DNA from: Anaeramoeba flamelloides | Taxonomy: Eukaryota > Metamonada > Anaeramoebidae | Direction of reading: 5' to 3' | NCBI GenBank assembly: GCA_027625915.1 | Contig: JANTQA010000070.1 | Location: forward strand, 9,057,001-9,121,000 | DNA length: 64,000 nt | Shown here: positions 49,063 to 61,339 of the stretch, piece by piece | How positions within the stretch are numbered: position 1 is the stretch's first letter | Layout of the letters: every line of letters starts with the position of its first letter | Program-made: the position numbers and the translations under genes | The notes under the pieces: generated by a model | Databases searched by the model: none | What the model saw: the letters and a program-made list of their open reading frames with translations, nothing else | What the model was told of the DNA's origin: nothing

Positions 49063-49911
49063 CAGTCTTTCCAAGTCTACCATAAAATTTTATATAAAAA
49101 AGAATTGATTTTTCTATTCTTATTTTCCATTTTCAAAAAAATCGGAAATACAGTGAATCCAAAGTTACTGAGAAATTTTATCAATATCAAATTTTGATGT
49201 TGATATAAATTTCTCTTCAACATGAGAATAATAAAACTCATATTGAAAAAAAAAAAATTCCTAAATGAGCCAATATTCAAGAATTTTTTCTGATTTTGAA
49301 AAATAAATCTTCAGAACCCAAAATGACTCTAAACATCAAAAATTCATTAAGAAACGACATAAATTTTCCTCTAAAAAATGAATTTATTTTTCGATCACAT
49401 TAGAAAAATATTTTGCATATCATATCATTTATGAAAGAATATTTTCAATATAAGCTTTCTTATTAACATATTCTTCGATTTAAAAATCTATATCAAAATC
49501 AAAATTTGATATTGATAAATTTTCATGGTAGCCTTGGAACAGCTGTAAGAGTTATTATTTAAAAAAAAAATTCAATAAATGAGCTATTATTCAAATTTAG
49601 GAAAATCAAAAAAAAAAATTCAAGATCCCATGAAACTTAAAAATTATTGTTCCAAAACAGCTCAAAAAAAAATATCAATATTGACTGATCTGTAAAAAAT
49701 TTACCTTTTTTGAACAATATTTTATAGTTCTTCATGAATCTTCAAAATTTTTTTTTTTTTGATGTTTCTCAAAAATTTGAATAATAGCTCATTTATTGAA
49801 TTTTTTTTTTGAATAATAACTCTTATTTCCGAATTTTTTCAAAATGGAAAATAAGAATAGAAAACTCAAATCTGTTTTATTTAAAATTTTATGGTAGACT
49901 TGGACCGGCTG
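49063..49911. mobile_element. element I, nested or composite copy 2
   Basis: Outer arms 49063-49150 and about 49830-49911 are reverse complements (CAGTCTTTCCAAGTCTACC at the tip) with TA outside. Inside, a second right end of the same family lies at about 49525-49545, so 49063-49545 is itself like copy 1. A further perfect inverted repeat sits at 49551-49599 and 49773-49820. The structure fits one family member jumping next to or into another. Confidence 0.6.
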
Positions 49912-50824
49912 TATTAGAAACTATAAAAAAAAGTAGAAAGGAAATTGAAAATGGAGTGAAAATTTTTTCCTATTTTGTATTTAAATACCAGTATTGTTTT
50001 AATAATTCTGAACAATTTCTTTCGTTTGGAATTCTTCATTCACCAAATATATAATGGAATATAGAATTATTAAAAATAAACTAACAAATAAATAGAAAGA
50101 ACAAATTACAATATACTAGTAAAAATATTATTTTGAGTATAAAAAAAAAAAATAAAATGAAGTAAAAAATTAATACCATAATTTTTCAAACAACAGAACA
50201 CAAGTGTAAAAATGATTTCTGAATTTTTCATGTGTTTTTGTTAAAATTGTGATTTGGAGTAGAAATATTAAATGAAAATCAACAATACTTTTTTTAAATT
50301 CAAACAAACCCAAACATCTACAATAATTTGATTATATGGAATTTGTTGTTATTTTAAAATACAAAATATACTGACGAGTTTCTTGACCCTTCAGGGCATG
50401 CCAGAAAAGTGTCACCATGAATGAAAAATATACAATTTATATAAATACATTAAAAGATCCCAAATAATTTTTACACTTATGTAGTAGAAATTTAACACAC
50501 ATACATATTGCCAAAACTCTTAAAAAAGGTCAGTAACTGATAAACGATTGTCTTCAAGATTGTTAAATCAAATAAATAATAAAATTGTGTATTCACAATT
50601 TTTTCTTCACTAAAAAAAAAAAAAATCTTAAAAAATTAAATTGAAACAAATTCTTTATTTTCAAGTAAAAAAAGATCTATACTAATTAAAAAAAATCAAC
50701 AAAAAAAAAGAAAATCAGAGATTTCTTAATATTATTTACAGCAATAAATATTCATACCAATTCTCAGAAAAAAACAAAAACAAAACTAAATTTATGCAAA
50801 AACAAAATTTTAGATACATTCTAT

Positions 50825-51736
50825 TTAATTGTGGCAAGATTTAAGACCTGTAAGCAAGCGAATTAGTTCCAAGTCTTGTTCTGTGCAATCCTTCAAGGTG
50901 AAATGTGAATAATCGTCATCTTTTTTATTACACGTGCTTGTTTCATTTCGAGAGACTTCTGAAAGCGTTAGTTGTGGTGTTGTGGTGTTGTTGTTATTTG
51001 TAAGGTTTGAAAAGTTTTGTCTTGTGATGGTTTTCTTTTTTGTATTGGATCGTTTCACTTGATTGTTGTTTTGTCTTTTTTTTGAAAGTTGTGCTTTCGA
51101 ATTCTTGGGGTTTGTGAGTGCATTTGGGGTATAATAACGTCCAAATTTCATGATTTTTCGATTCTTGTTTGTGGAGTTCTTTAAATTGTATCTTGCCTTG
51201 AAAAAGAAACTAAAGCCACGGTAGACCTTTTTCACTCTGGCTTCAACATTTTGATCACCAGATTTTTCAAAGTAGTCTCGCAGGCAACCCTTGCGAATGG
51301 TGACAACACTAGGTACGCAGTAGCTGTTTTGCAAATGGATTGGATCAACCCCTGAAAAAAGTGATCTATTTTGTAAAAAGTGGCCCCTTAATTGCTCACT
51401 AATTTGGCTCATTAGGGGAATAAATTTGTTAGAGTCAGAATATTTGACAAGATCGTCCATGCCCGAGGCAGCGTAAACACCGAATTTTAAAACTCGTGAG
51501 CCTTGGGCTTGTTCATTTTCAGGAAACAAATTGTATTTTTTGATCATAAAAGCCATGAGATTCATTTTGGTAAGTAATTGTGTGCTGCCTACAATGCCTT
51601 TGTCAAGGCTTACTTGTTTAGGCGCGTTTGGTAACAGGAGGATTTCTTGTGTAAGGCCATGTACAGAATTTGGATATGCACCTAAAAGATTTTCAAGTCG
51701 CTTTTGGTTAATTGTTCTTCGTTGGTTGTTTGACAT
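50825..51736 (-). CDS. unrecognised protein with Asn/Lys-rich C-terminal half
   Basis: A 303-residue single-exon protein, starting at ATG 51736 (MSNNQRRTINQKRL). The frame stays open further upstream but without ATG. Residues 1 to about 200 look folded: a basic amphipathic start, mixed helices, Cys and aromatic residues, and the segment VVTIRKGCLRDYFEKSGDQNVEARVKK, quoted here only as positions about 141-168. Residues about 205-275 are Asn/Lys/Thr-rich and probably disordered, ending in a short acidic tail with LELIRLLTGL. No signal peptide, membrane segment or known motif is visible. Base composition and codon use match the other genes, so it is likely real. Function unknown. Confidence 0.65.
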   Translation of the reverse strand: MSNNQRRTINQKRLENLLGAYPNSVHGLTQEILLLPNAPKQVSLDKGIVGSTQLLTKMNLMAFMIKKYNLFPENEQAQGSRVLKFGVYAASGMDDLVKYSDSNKFIPLMSQISEQLRGHFLQNRSLFSGVDPIHLQNSYCVPSVVTIRKGCLRDYFEKSGDQNVEARVKKVYRGFSFFFKARYNLKNSTNKNRKIMKFGRYYTPNALTNPKNSKAQLSKKRQNNNQVKRSNTKKKTITRQNFSNLTNNNNTTTPQLTLSEVSRNETSTCNKKDDDYSHFTLKDCTEQDLELIRLLTGLKSCHN

Positions 51737-53387
51737 TTGGTGTCCAAGGTTATTAATTGTTTGATAAAAGGGAATTATTTTTTTAAAAATTGTGAATAAA
51801 TAAAGGATCAAAGTGTTGGTTTGGAAAAAAAGTTTTTTATAAAAATGAGTAAAAATTTGTTTGAATTTGTTTTAAACCACATTTTTTACGTTAATTTTCG
51901 GATTTTTCGTTTAAAAAAATACAAGTTTTCGAATAGACGTCCGAAAAACATCTTGTTTTTAAAGTTACTTTTAAGAGAAATTTTAAAATTAAGAAAATTT
52001 TGCACAAATAACTTTTTCCACAATTCGTGTAAATTTTCTTATTTTTCAATCTCAGTTTATTGAAATATAGTTACTGATCAAATATTCTTTTCAGAACAAA
52101 AATGATCAATTCTTAAAAATAGTGAGTGTTTTTCAAACTAAAAATCAGAAAAAAATTACCTTTCTATTTTCATCAGCTGTTTCGTTTGATCAAGACTTGT
52201 CTGAAATTCCACCATTTCTTTTAACGATTTTTTTTTCGGGGATCTTATTCATCATCATTTTTAACACAATAAAAAATTTAATCTTTCAATTTTTCGAAAA
52301 TCTTTTTAGTACATATACATTTAGCTTTAATTTTGAATTGGTTTGATTTTTTAGAATTAATTTTGAATCATTTGTTTGGGTAACAAAGTTAAAATGGATA
52401 ATTTGAAAAAGAGAAAAAATATTCAATAAGAAGGGAGTTGTACTTTTTGAAATAATTATATTTTTTTAAATAAATTAGAGAATAGAAAGACTTTATTGTT
52501 AAGATATTCAACCATAGCATTTTGCTATTTGAGTTTTTTCAGATAGTTTTTCGATCAACATGGTATATGTTGAAATAAACTTTACTAAAATTTATTCTTC
52601 AAATTTCACTTTAGTTTTTAATTACACAGCCTACTAAAATTTATTTCATCAAAAAGACTTTAAATTATGGTAAAAAACCAATTTCCTCAAACCAACACAA
52701 AAAGGAGTCTCAATATTGGATTTTTTTCTGACTTTTAAGTTTTTCTGGTCTTTATTTTCTTAAACCTTCAAAGAAAAATTTTTTCATATTTTTTTACACT
52801 TTCAAATTTTTTTCAGATTACCAAGACTGCTGAAAAGTCGAAACAATTTTTTTTTATCATGAATCATAATATTAGAAATTAATAAAGTCTTTTCAGAACT
52901 TTTTTTGAGGAGTAATTAAATGAAAAAATTTTCAAAAAAAAATCTCAATAAGGGAATTGGTAATGAATTCCAAAGCGGTTTTTGAGAGAGTCACTTGAAT
53001 ATTTTCTGAAACTAGAATATTCTTTATCCAAACATTTGGATGAAAAGAGGTAAAAATTTTAGTCAGGCAAATTTGGTTCGCAGAAGGACAAATCTCAAAG
53101 TTCGGAAAACTTTTGTTTTCTCAAATTGAGCAACAAAGATTAAAAAAATGAACCCAAAAGGGATGAAAACCTGTGGGTTCAAGAATTTGAAATTCGACGT
53201 TACTTCATTTTTGAATAAAAATTGGAAAAAATAATTACTCAATTAACTTTTTTTCATAATGTGTTTCTAATAGTTTTTGAAGAATTAGATTGCAATTTTG
53301 AACTGTATTTATTACAGCTGGTATCTTTTTTTATGATCTTAAATCTGTAAGAAACGAATCCTAAATGAAACTCTGAATTTTGAAATA

Positions 53388-54203
53388 CTGTTATTTTCCA
53401 ATGAATAAATGAAAATTTTTATTTCAATTTCCAAAATGGATATTAAGGTTTACAATCCCTGAAATTTGATAAAGATTATCTTGTCTAGGGTGTAATAAAT
53501 TGTTAATTTGGTTTTTAGCTGATCGATTATGAGCTTTGATATGGCTTTTAATAGTGGTTTAAAATGGCAATTTTTGACAATTTATTTTTTTTTTTCCGAA
53601 ATCCAAATTGGAGAATGTAAGACTAATAAATTGGCTGGAAGGTAAGTTATAAAAAAATGTGGTTTGTGGGTTTTTGATTGAAATTTTTTCATTAGTTTTG
53701 GTTTTATTTGGATCTTTTATGAAAAGATTTTTTTTCATTGTGTTATTGACAGAATAATTAAACCTGAATTTTCTTCTAGAATCTAAAATTCTTAATTTAT
53801 AACTTACCTTCCAGCCAATTTATTAGTCTTACATTCTCCAATTTGGATTTCGGAAAAAAAAAAATAAATTGTCAAAAATTGCCATTTTAAACCACTATTA
53901 AAAGCCATATCAAAGCTCATAATCGATCAGCTAAAAACCAAATTAACAAGTTATTACACCCTAGACAAGATAATCTTTTTTCAAATTTCAGGGATTTTAA
54001 AGCTTAATTATTACAGCTATAATCAATTTAGCAGAGTAAAAATTTTGTCATAGAGTTTTCTAAGGAAATTTAATTTATTGTCTAAAAATAGTATTTCTAA
54101 AAGATGATGTAAAGATCTTTGGATTTTCTTTCAACTTATAAACCAGAAAAATATTTTGGAAACTTGAAATAAAAATTTTCACTTTTTAACTTGAAAAACA
54201 TAG
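53388..54203 (+). mobile_element. MITE B, copy 2, interrupted by element A2
   Basis: CTGTTATTTTCC at the left and GAAAAACATAG|TA at the right, TA on both sides. Subtracting element A2 (557 bp) and one TTAA leaves 255 bp, the same as B3 and one more than B1. Confidence 0.8.
53447..54003. mobile_element. foldback element A, copy 2 (TTAA-flanked)
   Basis: A 557-bp element with near-perfect arms of about 200 bp, tips GGTTTACAATCCC and GGGATTTTAAAGC, flanked by TTAA at 53443-53446 and 54004-54007. It shares its arms with A1 at 102-1121. The empty site is preserved in MITE B1, so the boundaries and TTAA duplication are confirmed inside the window. Confidence 0.88.
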
Positions 54204-55125
54204 TAAAAGAAAAAATTTCAAAATTGAAAAAAAGATAATCCTATGAAATTTTGTCCCTTATAATTTTCAAATACCAGATGTAAATTTAATAAAAAATTCC
54301 AACTATTTCCTTAACTTGTCTTGAATTAATAAAAGAGAAAAAAGGAAAAAGCATTGATATTTTTTCCGAAATTAGTATCCAATAAAACACATCTACCGAA
54401 CTGATAATTTAATAATTTTAGAGATTTAACAAAAGTTGTAATTTTTCCAAAAACTAAAATTATCTTTAGAAATCAATTTTTGCTCATGTTCTGTTGAAAT
54501 TTCATTTCATTTATTATTTTATACCAGTAAAAATTTTCGGTTATACACCTTTGAAAAATCTATTTGTTTGAGAAATAAAAAACTAAAGTTTTTTATTAAT
54601 AAAGAGAATTATATTGAAACCCCAAATAAAAATACTTTAATAAATCGATTATCATTATGTTAACAAGAAAAATATTTTGGACAAATATTATTAAATTCCA
54701 AAATATATACACAAACTACTGAGTTAAATTTCCATATTTTAGATATCCTTTCTTTGCCTTTTTTCAATAATCATTAATATTTTTTCATTTAAATCTTGAG
54801 AAACTTTGTAAATTAGTTAATTGTTAGAATATTCCCTGTTGTAAGCTGCTTAGAAAGTATTGTTATCTGAATTTAATAAAAATAGGTATAGAATGAAAAG
54901 GTTTGTGAATTTATGTTAGAATCCATCATTATTATAGAAAAAATTGAAAATTTGAGAATCAAAATTGTAATTAATGAATATTGTTTTGACCAAGTATAAT
55001 TTGATCAACAAAGCCACAAAAGTTTATTAAAGTTTTTTAGAATTTAAAAAAAAAATTAAAATTATTTTTAAAAAATGTAATTTTCTTTATCATTAACATT
55101 CCAATCCAATGAAAGGAATTAAATA

Positions 55126-55321
55126 CAGTCAGTTCCACTTTCAAGGTACAAACTTACAACTAGAATTTAAGGCACAATAAAAATCTCAAATTAAAGCATA
55201 AAATTTTGGATTCTTTTAAAATAATCTGTAAAAGAAAAAAATCACATATATTGTGCCTTAATTTGAGATTTTTTTGTACCTTGAATTTCGAAATTTTGTA
55301 CCTTAAAAGTGAAACCGACTG
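55126..55321. mobile_element. MITE G, copy 1
   Basis: A 196-bp near-palindrome starting CAGTCAGTTCCACTTTCAAGG and ending with its complement, TA on both sides. The TIR contains repeated AAGGYACAAA boxes. Aligns with copy 2 at 56578-56774. Confidence 0.85.
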
Positions 55322-56296
55322 TATTGGTAAAGGTTTTGATATAGTTAAACTACTTTTTTAAGTAAACTACTTGTTTTTTTTTTTTTGTCATTTATCAAAC
55401 TGTAGTCAGTTTTATCTTGAAAAAGTTCTAAAACACATTTTAAGTTTAGAAAAATTATTTTTGATGAAAATTTCAGAATTTTTTCATTTTCAGGTGGAAT
55501 AGATAAAAATATTAGAAAGAACACCAATAATTAACATAAATTTTTTTTTCTTAATGAATTCCAATTTATACCTTAAATAAACAGTATAAAATCTCAACAT
55601 TTTGAGGTTTTTTTCTTTATTAAATCAGAAAATTTAATAATTATTTATTTCTTGTTGGTGAAAAATAAGTTATATTCCAATAATTTACTCTCTATCTTTA
55701 ATCTGAAACAATAATTTAGAATATTTAAAAAAATAATAAATATCATTAAACCCGTTTTCACCTTTGTAAAAATGATTTAAGGACTAAGTTTTTAGGTGAA
55801 AATAGTGAAATAATCTATAAAATCAACCATGAAAGAGTTATATAATCCAAGTAATATTTGGAACTAAGAATTTCTTTTAGAAAAAATGTGAAATTTTCAC
55901 AATTTTAACAATTTTCACAAATTTTTACCATATTAGATCATGATAAATTTTGATTTTAATATTTTAGAATATCTATTTCAACTTTCTGAACTCACAATAT
56001 TTTCTTGGGCTGTTCTACATATTTTTTTACATTTGATTATACAAGTTTGAAATATTCTCAAATTTGAACTTGCACTTGAAAATCCCGAAAAGACATTTTT
56101 TGCAATTATTTTTTTTGTTAATTATAATTTCCTTTCATTGAATAAGAAAGAAAAATAGTCTGTGTGAAAAGGTAAATTGACAAAAAAAATTTTTTTTTTT
56201 TTTATCGAATTTCTTCCCTGTGAAATTTTTTTGTGAGAAGTGAAAGTGAAATAACACAATTACTCAAACCCCCTCAAGGGTGGGAATGTATGCATT

Positions 56297-56870
56297 TAGA
56301 AATTTTGATGTTTTTTTGATAAAATTGTGATTTATTTATTAAAAAAGATACTTTTAGAGGATGCACACAGGAAACAGGAAAATTGATAATATATCCTTTA
56401 TTTTAAGAAAAAAACAATTCCATTTTATCAATAAATAATTGAAGAGGGTTGTAGTTTGTTTGAATTTGAAAAAGGTATTATCAATTTTCTCTTGGAGTTT
56501 CTATTTCAAATCACTTCCTTTATTTTTCTAAAAACAATAGAATGCCAGTAGATACTTCAAAAATATTGAATATATTACAGTCAGTTTTACTTTTAAGGCA
56601 CAAACTTTCAACGAAATTTAAGGCACAAAAAAATCTCAAATTAAAGCACAATTTTTTGGAATTTTAATTTTCACAAATTATTTTACTAGAATTTGAATTT
56701 TGTGCCTTAATTTGAGATTTTTTTTGTGCCTTAAATTTCGTAGAAAGTTTGTGTCTTAAAAGTGAAACTGACTGTATCAATTTTCCTGTTTCCTGTGTGC
56801 ATCCTCTAAAAGTATCTTTTTTAAAATAAATTTATCACAATTTTATCAAAAAAACATCAAAATTTCAAAA
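56297..56870. mobile_element. foldback H, carrying MITE G2
   Basis: Arms of about 90 bp (56297-56387 and 56776-56870) are near-perfect reverse complements, containing ACTTTTAGAGGATGCACACA and GGAAACAGGAAAATTGATA. A related, more decayed segment is at about 50205-50345 in the opposite orientation. G2 sits exactly at the inner edge of the right arm. Confidence 0.7.
56578..56774. mobile_element. MITE G, copy 2
   Basis: A 197-bp element, CAGTCAGTTTTACTTTTAAGG to its complement, TA on both sides, inserted in foldback H. One base longer than G1. Confidence 0.85.
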
Positions 56871-57355
56871 ATCATCTTTATATATGTGTTTGACATTACT
56901 AAATCTTTTCGAATATTTTCTCTACTTTTTGAATGTTATTTTTGATTTTGAGTGATTTTAGGTCTCTATAAAAATCTATCTACTATGATTGAGATCTATG
57001 TAACAAAAAAACGTTAAATTGTGCAGTATATATCTTGAGATCTAAAAGAACCATAAAAATTTCCATATTTGGTATTTCAAAATTTTGCCGAAATTTTTCC
57101 TAATCAAATTCTAAATTAAGTATAGGTTATTAGTATCCCACAACTCAACCATTCTTCTTCCCAGGCAAGTATTATCTAATTTCTAATCAAAACCCTGAAA
57201 AAAATCTACTCTTGTCAAAATAGTTGGGTTGTTGAAAATACTACTAACTTAGAGATAATATTCCGATCAGCTAAAAGTTCAAAATATCGAAATTTAATAG
57301 TTCTTCGGGATATCAACATATTAGACACATCTTTATAGAATACTTTGAAAAATAT

Positions 57356-57367
57356 CCCCCCCCCCCC
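57356..57367 (+). repeat. poly-C run
   Basis: Twelve consecutive C in A/T-rich DNA. Confidence 0.95.
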
Positions 57368-57666
57368 TCAACTGTAGCTTTAGATTAGATATCCTTAATA
57401 AAAACAAATTATCATTTGTTCCGAAAAAAAGTTGAATCATGTCAAGAATTATTTAGCTTTAATATTTTTTACATAATGTTACTTTTCATAAATTCTTTTA
57501 TTATTTTTTTTTTGTTTTCATGACTTTTGAAAGAGTTGTTTATTTTCCACTAAGATTCATCAATCAAAATAAAAATTTTAATATCCAAAAATTTTCTTTT
57601 TTTATTCAAATGTATTTGAAAAGAGAAAAAAAAATAGATATAGTGAAAATATTGTAGTTTTTTAAA

Positions 57667-57921
57667 ATATTATTTTCCAATTAAAAAATACAAATTTTTA
57701 GTTAACATTCCAAAATATTTTTCTAGTTGATAAGTTGAAGAAAATCCAAAGATCTTTACAATATCTGTTGAGAAATGATTTTTTTAGACAAGAATATAAA
57801 CTTCCTTAATTAACTCTAAGACAAAATTTTTACTCTGCTAATTTTATTGTAGCAATAATAAATAATATTCTTTTTGGAAATTAAACATAAAAATTTTCAT
57901 TTATTAATTGGAAAATAACAG
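57667..57921 (-). mobile_element. MITE B, copy 3
   Basis: About 255 bp, inverted relative to B1 and B2, ending AAAATAACAG|TA at the 57921 side; the other tip has decayed. Uninterrupted at the position where A2 entered B2. Confidence 0.75.
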
Positions 57922-58034
57922 TATATAAAAATATGTACACATACACACACATATATATATATATAAAGATTTTTTCTTATCAATTATTAATTATTCTAAT
58001 AAAAGAAATCAAAGGAAAAACAGAAACTTAAAAA

Positions 58035-59495
58035 TTAAATTTGTGAATTGTCCAATAACCCTGAAGGTTCCTCATCTTTGTCTTCATCAAAATTAAAAAT
58101 ATTGGCTACTTCTTTTTTACTTTTTTTTTGTTTTTTGCGTATTATATAGGAAAGAAAGACGATCCAAACGAGAAGGGTAGCTGATACACTAACACCAATA
58201 CCAATTTTTGCACCCTTTGATAAGCTAGAGCTTTTTTGGGTTTTAGAAGGTGTAGGTGTAGGTGTAGGTGGATTGCAAGTAACGTTAGTGTGTAAATAAA
58301 AAGTGCTATTAAAACCATCTTTTTGACAGCACTCAAAATCTTTTTGTTCAAAAGAGCAATGTATGAAATTGCATGTGTTTGGTACATAAACAACTCCCAG
58401 TTGACAGTGGTTTTTTTGTAGACAAGCTCGAAGTGCCTTTATTTCTGTGCTACAACTGGGGTTTGCAAACTCTTGGCAGTGACCTGATTCGTGATCTTCA
58501 TTACAGATACAGTGACTGTTAAGTGGGCATTGCAATTTTCCATCATCACACTTTGTGAATTTTGATGTACATATATTGTTTTGGCAGGCCAGTCCATATT
58601 CGCAGACTTCTGTGATCCCACATTCCTTTCCTTCTTCAACTGAATACAATTCCACACATTGGCCATTTTCATTATCACTATCGGGGTTGCAAATAAGTCC
58701 TGGCCTACAAGCAATATCTGCATCTCTCATATTAGGTCTTAATAAACTCAAGCATTCCTCCTTTTTGTCAATTTGATAAACACATTTTGAAAATTTTGAA
58801 GAGCAAAAGAGTCCAGCTTCACATTGTCGATCATTTTTCCCGGGATAACAAAGAGTACCAAGTGGCAAACCTATACAAACACCACCTGAACATTTATCAC
58901 TAAGACATTCATTATCAGCCTCACACTTGTCTCCATTGTCGCGTTTACCGGTACACCTTTTTTCTAAAATGGTGGAAAGAATACATCAATAGATACGAAA
59001 AAAAACAAGAAAAAGAATTTTAGAAAAAAATACAAAGCACAAACAAAATAATAATACAAATGAAAAAATAATTATGCTTTATTTTCACAACCAAAAGGGA
59101 TGGTTAGGAGAAATATACCTTTTCCACAAACACCACCATAACAGTCGTCACCATCAAAGCATTTTTCACCAGTGTCATCGCTTTTACAGAAATTATCTTC
59201 GTCACAAAATAAGTTTTCATAACAAAATATGTTATTTGATATATCACATTCTTCGTTCAAACCCTGAAAAGTTTCTGTTGTTGAACATTTGTCACTACAA
59301 TAAAAAAAACTTTTTGAAAGAAAAGTTAAAATATTAATTGAAATTGTTGATTGATCTTTTTTATTTATTTTATTTTTTTGGGGATATTGGGTCAAGACAA
59401 AGACAGACTAACCAAAATAATAAAGAGAAAAAAAAGTAGTCATACCTCAAAACATTAAAAAAAAAGAGTAGGTATACAAAAGAGAGTGGATTCAT
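58035..59495 (-). CDS. cysteine-rich type I membrane protein
   Basis: Three exons, 59495-59446, 59294-59119 and 58963-58035, with introns of 151 and 155 bases; phases match at both joins and give 384 residues. The first exon is only 50 bases and encodes the signal peptide (MNPLSFVYLLFFFNVLS). The ectodomain (about 17-325) is built of Cys-rich units such as KCFDGDDCYGGVCGKE, KCEADNECLSDKCSGGVC and CEYGLACQNNIC, resembling the Dickkopf N-terminal or EGF-like pattern of disulfide knots. A short Pro/Thr stalk precedes one transmembrane helix (about 329-350), then a basic stop-transfer and an acidic tail of about 30 residues. A surface receptor, adhesin or structural coat role is plausible; the ligand is unknown. 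Confidence 0.88.
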
Positions 59496-60498
59496 GAGGA
59501 AATCGAAAAACTCTTGTACAAATTAAAAAAAAATGGTGAATTTTTAGAATTAAAACAAAGGCATGGTAAAATCTAAACAAATATGTGTTTCAAAAAAGGT
59601 TTCAAAATATGTAGAATATTTGGCACCTTTCATTTAACTATTTTTAAAAATTTTATAGAAAATTATTATCATATTTTGATAGACTTCTATACATTACAAG
59701 AAGGAAAGTTTCAATCTTATCAACTTTTTTGAGATAATAAGATTCTAGAAAACTTTATTTTATTCTGTAAAGTATGAATTATCAAACTGTAGGTAATTTA
59801 AAATATTAAAACCTAAAAGGATAACAACAAAAATCCAAAATAGAGATAAAAGAGTATGATCCTTTTTTTTTTTTTTGTTTTGAAGAAACTTTGTCAAAAA
59901 AAGAAAAATTATATGTATTTCTTTAATTCGTAAAAGAGTACTATTTCTTTAATTGAAAAGTAATTGTATGTTGAAAAAATCAATAAAATTATTTTTTTGT
60001 AATGAGAATATTGAGAGAAATACTGAAAAAAACTTTACAGAAAAAAGTGTGATCTAAAAACTGTATTGATCTTTTAAGAAAGATCTTTGGGCTGTTGAAT
60101 CTAATCAAAAAGTACAAGTAATTTTATTTAATTTCCTTTCCCAAAAGAATTCTGGTAATCTTTTGAATAGCCACGAAATCAAATTGATTTCGACACACTT
60201 TACTGAAATCAACTGACTGTTTCCAAAAAGTAAAACACTTACCTTACAAATACTTTATAACACTTTAAAAATCTAGTATGCTTTGTAAAAGTGAAAATAT
60301 TTAAAAAAGTACTCTTTTATTTTTTTTTTTCAGCATCATGAGAAGAGTTCATAATATATATATATATATCCAAATTATTTTTGCCAACCTATGAAAAAAT
60401 TGTAAAAAGAAAAATAATTGCCAGTTGGATATCAATTGTAATAAAGTAAAAATAGTTCTCAATTTCAAATATTATTTTACTTATTCTTTCCAACATTA

Positions 60499-60665
60499 CT
60501 GGTATTTTACTTTTAAATGGGATTTTTTTTCACTTCATTTTCAATTTCTCTTTTTTAAGAGAAGAGACCCAAATTGTAACCTAATTTCTTTGAGAACTGT
60601 ATTTATTCAAAAAAAATATGGAAAAGGAAGTGAAAATTCTTTCTCATTTAGAATTCAAATACCAG
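60499..60665. mobile_element. MITE X, copy 1
   Basis: A 167-bp element from CTGGTATTTTAC to AAATACCAG, TA on both sides, with about 50-bp imperfect arms. Related copies are at 40235-40632 and probably 53318-54277, with a further right end at 49991. Confidence 0.75.
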
Positions 60666-61339
60666 TAAAATCAAAAATCCAATCTAAACATAGAACGGTT
60701 TTAAAATGCAAATAGCATCTAAAAATATAAAATGAAACCAAAATTTAAGTTTATTCAATTTGGAAAATTTTAGTTTTAATTTGAAAAATTTGTAAAGAAT
60801 GATTTTTCTAGATTTTTTATAGCTAAAAATTTACTTTTCATTTGAAATTGGATGAAGTATTTAGTCATAGATCATATTTATACTCCAATAAAAGTAAAAA
60901 ATCAGATTAATAATAGTTGAAAAAATTTACATTTTGTTACAATTTCATTAATTTTAATTGTTTTAAAAATTGTTTTTCAATAGAATGTCTACTCTTTTTT
61001 GGTTGTATTTAACCTAAAAAATTTCAAATATCAATTATTTTAAATAAATGACCCTTTTAGCTTAAATAAAAAATAAGTAGAGAATAATTGACACAAAGAA
61101 TATTTGATATCCGCCTGAAATAAAACTAAATAATCAATCTAAACTCCTTTTTACTCAAGGTAACTAGCCAAAAATGAATAATTCGCCTTTTTGAAGAATC
61201 AACCAAACTAAGATTAATTAGAAATAAGGTAAATCGTAAACTTCAGATTAGAATTGAGATTCAGAAAAAAAAATACACGAACAAACCTTAAATTTCAAAA
61301 AAAAAAAAAAATTAAAAATTTTTGAGACCCTTTAATTGA

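Larger units (their letters stand above)
44220..50824. other. gene-free stretch, dispersed repeats
   Basis: Upstream side of the bZIP gene (44220 on) and downstream side of the gene at 50825. Contains dispersed repeat J3 (about 46770-48140), the element I cluster (48413-49911), an MITE X end at 49991 and a piece of foldback H (about 50205-50345). No gene is supported. Confidence 0.65.
53318..54277. mobile_element. MITE X, copy 4, carrying B2 (probable)
   Basis: CTGGTATC at 53318 and AAATACCAG ending at 54277 match the tips of MITE X. Removing B2 and one TA leaves 142 bp, somewhat shorter than the 164-167 bp of other copies. The outer flanks are not clean TA, so this level of nesting is less certain. 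Confidence 0.4.
51737..58034. other. gene-free stretch, nested MITEs
   Basis: Holds the X4/B2/A2 nest (53318-54277), MITE G1 (55126-55321), foldback H with MITE G2 inside (56297-56870), a 12-C run (57356-57367) and MITE B3 (57667-57921). A 72-codon plus frame at 51845 and a frame near 52122 have no support beyond being open. Confidence 0.6.

Noticed and set aside
51845-52063. 72-codon plus-strand frame divergent from the gene at 50825-51736
   Set aside because: Basic and aromatic-rich with no family resemblance; more likely leader or promoter sequence.
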